Source: Aporhodopirellula sallentina SM41 (GTDB lineage: Bacteria; Planctomycetota; Planctomycetia; Pirellulales; Pirellulaceae). Taken from it: DNA of 64,000 nt. A program made the position numbers and the translations under genes. Shown one piece after another: positions 63,063 to 64,000 of the stretch. Below the pieces are notes generated by a model. That model was not told the origin of the DNA and searched no databases. It saw only the letters and a list, made by a program, of their open reading frames with translations. Numbering within the stretch: position 1 is the stretch's first letter; every line of letters starts with the position of its first letter. Location: the NCBI RefSeq assembly GCF_000346505.1, contig NZ_ANOH01000003.1:1-64000 (forward strand), in the 5' to 3' direction.

Positions 63063-64000
63063 ATGTCACACGATCAAGCCAACTCGTCGTCGTCAGAGCA
63101 TACGCGTGTTGTCGGTCCATTGTCAGAAGATCAGTCGAGTGAATCGAAAAGGTCACGGCGGAAAGGACGATCCAGTGCTCGGGCAGTTCGCCGACAGCGA
63201 TCCAGCGAGATTGCAACAACCTCAAAACCCTCGACCTCTTCGGAAGGTTCACCGGAGGAACTGCCGCGAGACTCTGCATCTCGGTATCAAGTTGTTGGCG
63301 AACTCGGACGAGGAGGATGGGGGGTTGTTCAAAGTGCCATCGACGGTCACCTCCAACGTCCCGTTGCGATCAAGCGAATCAGTGGGCCAGCCAACCCGTC
63401 GGACGGAGTGCGTGGTCGGTTCTTGCATGAAGCCGTCGTCACCAGCCAACTGCAACATCCCGGGATCGTTCCGGTTCACGAGCTGAGTGAGGACGATAAC
63501 GGGAACGCGTATTACGTGATGAAACTTCTCGATGGGAAACCGTTTCATTACTTGATCCGCCAAGTACATGAATCTCAACGGAGCCATTCGGCGACCACTG
63601 GAGACGCTGAACTCGATCACAGTCTCACGGCGCATCAGGATCATGGGCATCAACAATTGTCCGAGGCGATTCTGCCATTGCTCGAACGTTTCATCGATAT
63701 TTGCAATGCGGTGGCCTATGCCCACAACCGAGGTGTTCTGCATCGAGACCTCAAACCTGCCAACGTGATGGTTGGCGCGTTTGGCGAAACGATCATCGTC
63801 GACTGGGGGTTGGCAAAGCGTCTCCGCGACGATTCTACCGTTCGTGATGAGACAGCGATTGAGTGCGAATTGGATCGAGCAACACACTGTGCCGACGAAG
63901 CATTCGATGATTCGCAATCGGACCACACATCAGCAGGTTCAATCATTGGGACACCTGCATATATGTCCCCCGAGCAAGCGTTGGGAAACACCGATTCGCT
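63063..64000 (+). CDS. Serine/threonine protein kinase (3' partial)
   Basis: The frame starts at ATG 63063 and runs open to the window end (312 codons plus 2 bases). After ~75 Ser/Arg-rich residues the kinase domain begins: glycine loop ELGRGGWGVVQSA near 80, VAIK with the catalytic Lys near 102, HRDLKPANVMVG near 228, DWGLAKRL (DWG for the usual DFG) near 246, and GTPAYMSPEQA near 297. Loop insertions near 180-200 and in the activation loop (ATHCADEAFDDSQSD) are longer than usual. This Hanks-type architecture is common in planctomycetes, often with sensor repeats beyond the kinase, which here lie outside the window. Confidence 0.93.
   Translation, partial: MSHDQANSSSSEHTRVVGPLSEDQSSESKRSRRKGRSSARAVRRQRSSEIATTSKPSTSSEGSPEELPRDSASRYQVVGELGRGGWGVVQSAIDGHLQRPVAIKRISGPANPSDGVRGRFLHEAVVTSQLQHPGIVPVHELSEDDNGNAYYVMKLLDGKPFHYLIRQVHESQRSHSATTGDAELDHSLTAHQDHGHQQLSEAILPLLERFIDICNAVAYAHNRGVLHRDLKPANVMVGAFGETIIVDWGLAKRLRDDSTVRDETAIECELDRATHCADEAFDDSQSDHTSAGSIIGTPAYMSPEQALGNTDS

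Noticed and set aside
1-64000. tRNA, rRNA, CRISPR array, IS element or prophage
   Set aside because: None was recognised by eye on either strand; no transposase, integrase, phage or Cas motifs in the translated frames.

Overview
The window looks like chromosomal DNA of a planctomycete, most likely in or near the Rhodopirellula/Pirellulaceae group. This rests on family content: a DUF1559 pseudopilin-like protein, a dockerin/cadherin surface protein, two secreted PQQ-type propellers, a sulfatase, a Ser/Thr kinase with DWG in place of DFG, a squalene-cyclase-like barrel with a TonB-like anchor, and a very large LPS-transport-like protein. I saw no rRNA, tRNA, CRISPR array, IS element or phage genes. 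Gene order is mostly short operons with 1-4 base overlaps. Many of the best starts are internal ATGs inside longer open frames.

Layout. 0-2.5 kb: 3' part of a cadherin/dockerin protein. 2.6-5.4 kb: SMP-30 lactonase followed closely by moaA-moaD-moaE (molybdopterin synthesis). 5.5-12.3 kb: SWIM-domain protein, large hybrid histidine kinase, secreted PQQ propeller. 12.4-18 kb: xthA split by a frameshift, a secreted unknown, tmk with a small membrane protein, and a POT peptide transporter with a large insert. 18-22.8 kb: RDD protein, TonB-anchored barrel protein, ppnP, and a WecA/MraY-type sugar-phosphate transferase. 23.4-25.9 kb: a lipoprotein/Wza-like export gene pair. 26-31.9 kb: RdgC-like protein, the sigma54 activator rtcR, and divergent rtcB-rtcA with a good -24/-12 promoter. 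31.9-37.9 kb: polX, an unknown, a second PQQ propeller, a SixA-like phosphatase and a metallophosphoesterase. 38-40.6 kb: a second lipoprotein/export pair in the opposite orientation to the first. 41-47.3 kb: DnaA-family ATPase, cysteine desulfurase, scpB with a very acidic tail, recA. 47.5-50.6 kb: membrane unknown, HDOD protein, SHOCT protein. 50.6-55.8 kb: kdsD-kdsC and a 1156-residue LptC/LptA-like protein. 55.9-61.5 kb: sulfatase, then a forward cluster of His/Cys-rich secreted protein, DUF1559 protein, small lipoprotein and AztD-like propeller. 61.6-64 kb: small membrane protein, SDR oxidoreductase and the start of a Ser/Thr kinase.

How genes may work together. The two export pairs plus the sugar-phosphate transferase suggest polysaccharide synthesis and secretion. 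RtcR probably senses RNA damage and switches on RNA ligase and cyclase through sigma54. kdsD, kdsC and the large downstream gene keep the proteobacterial kdsD-kdsC-lptC order, which points to Kdo and LPS handling. The least described unit is the forward cluster at 57.9-61.5 kb. Its first and last genes both carry metal-ligand features, so an envelope zinc or copper handling cassette is a reasonable hypothesis.
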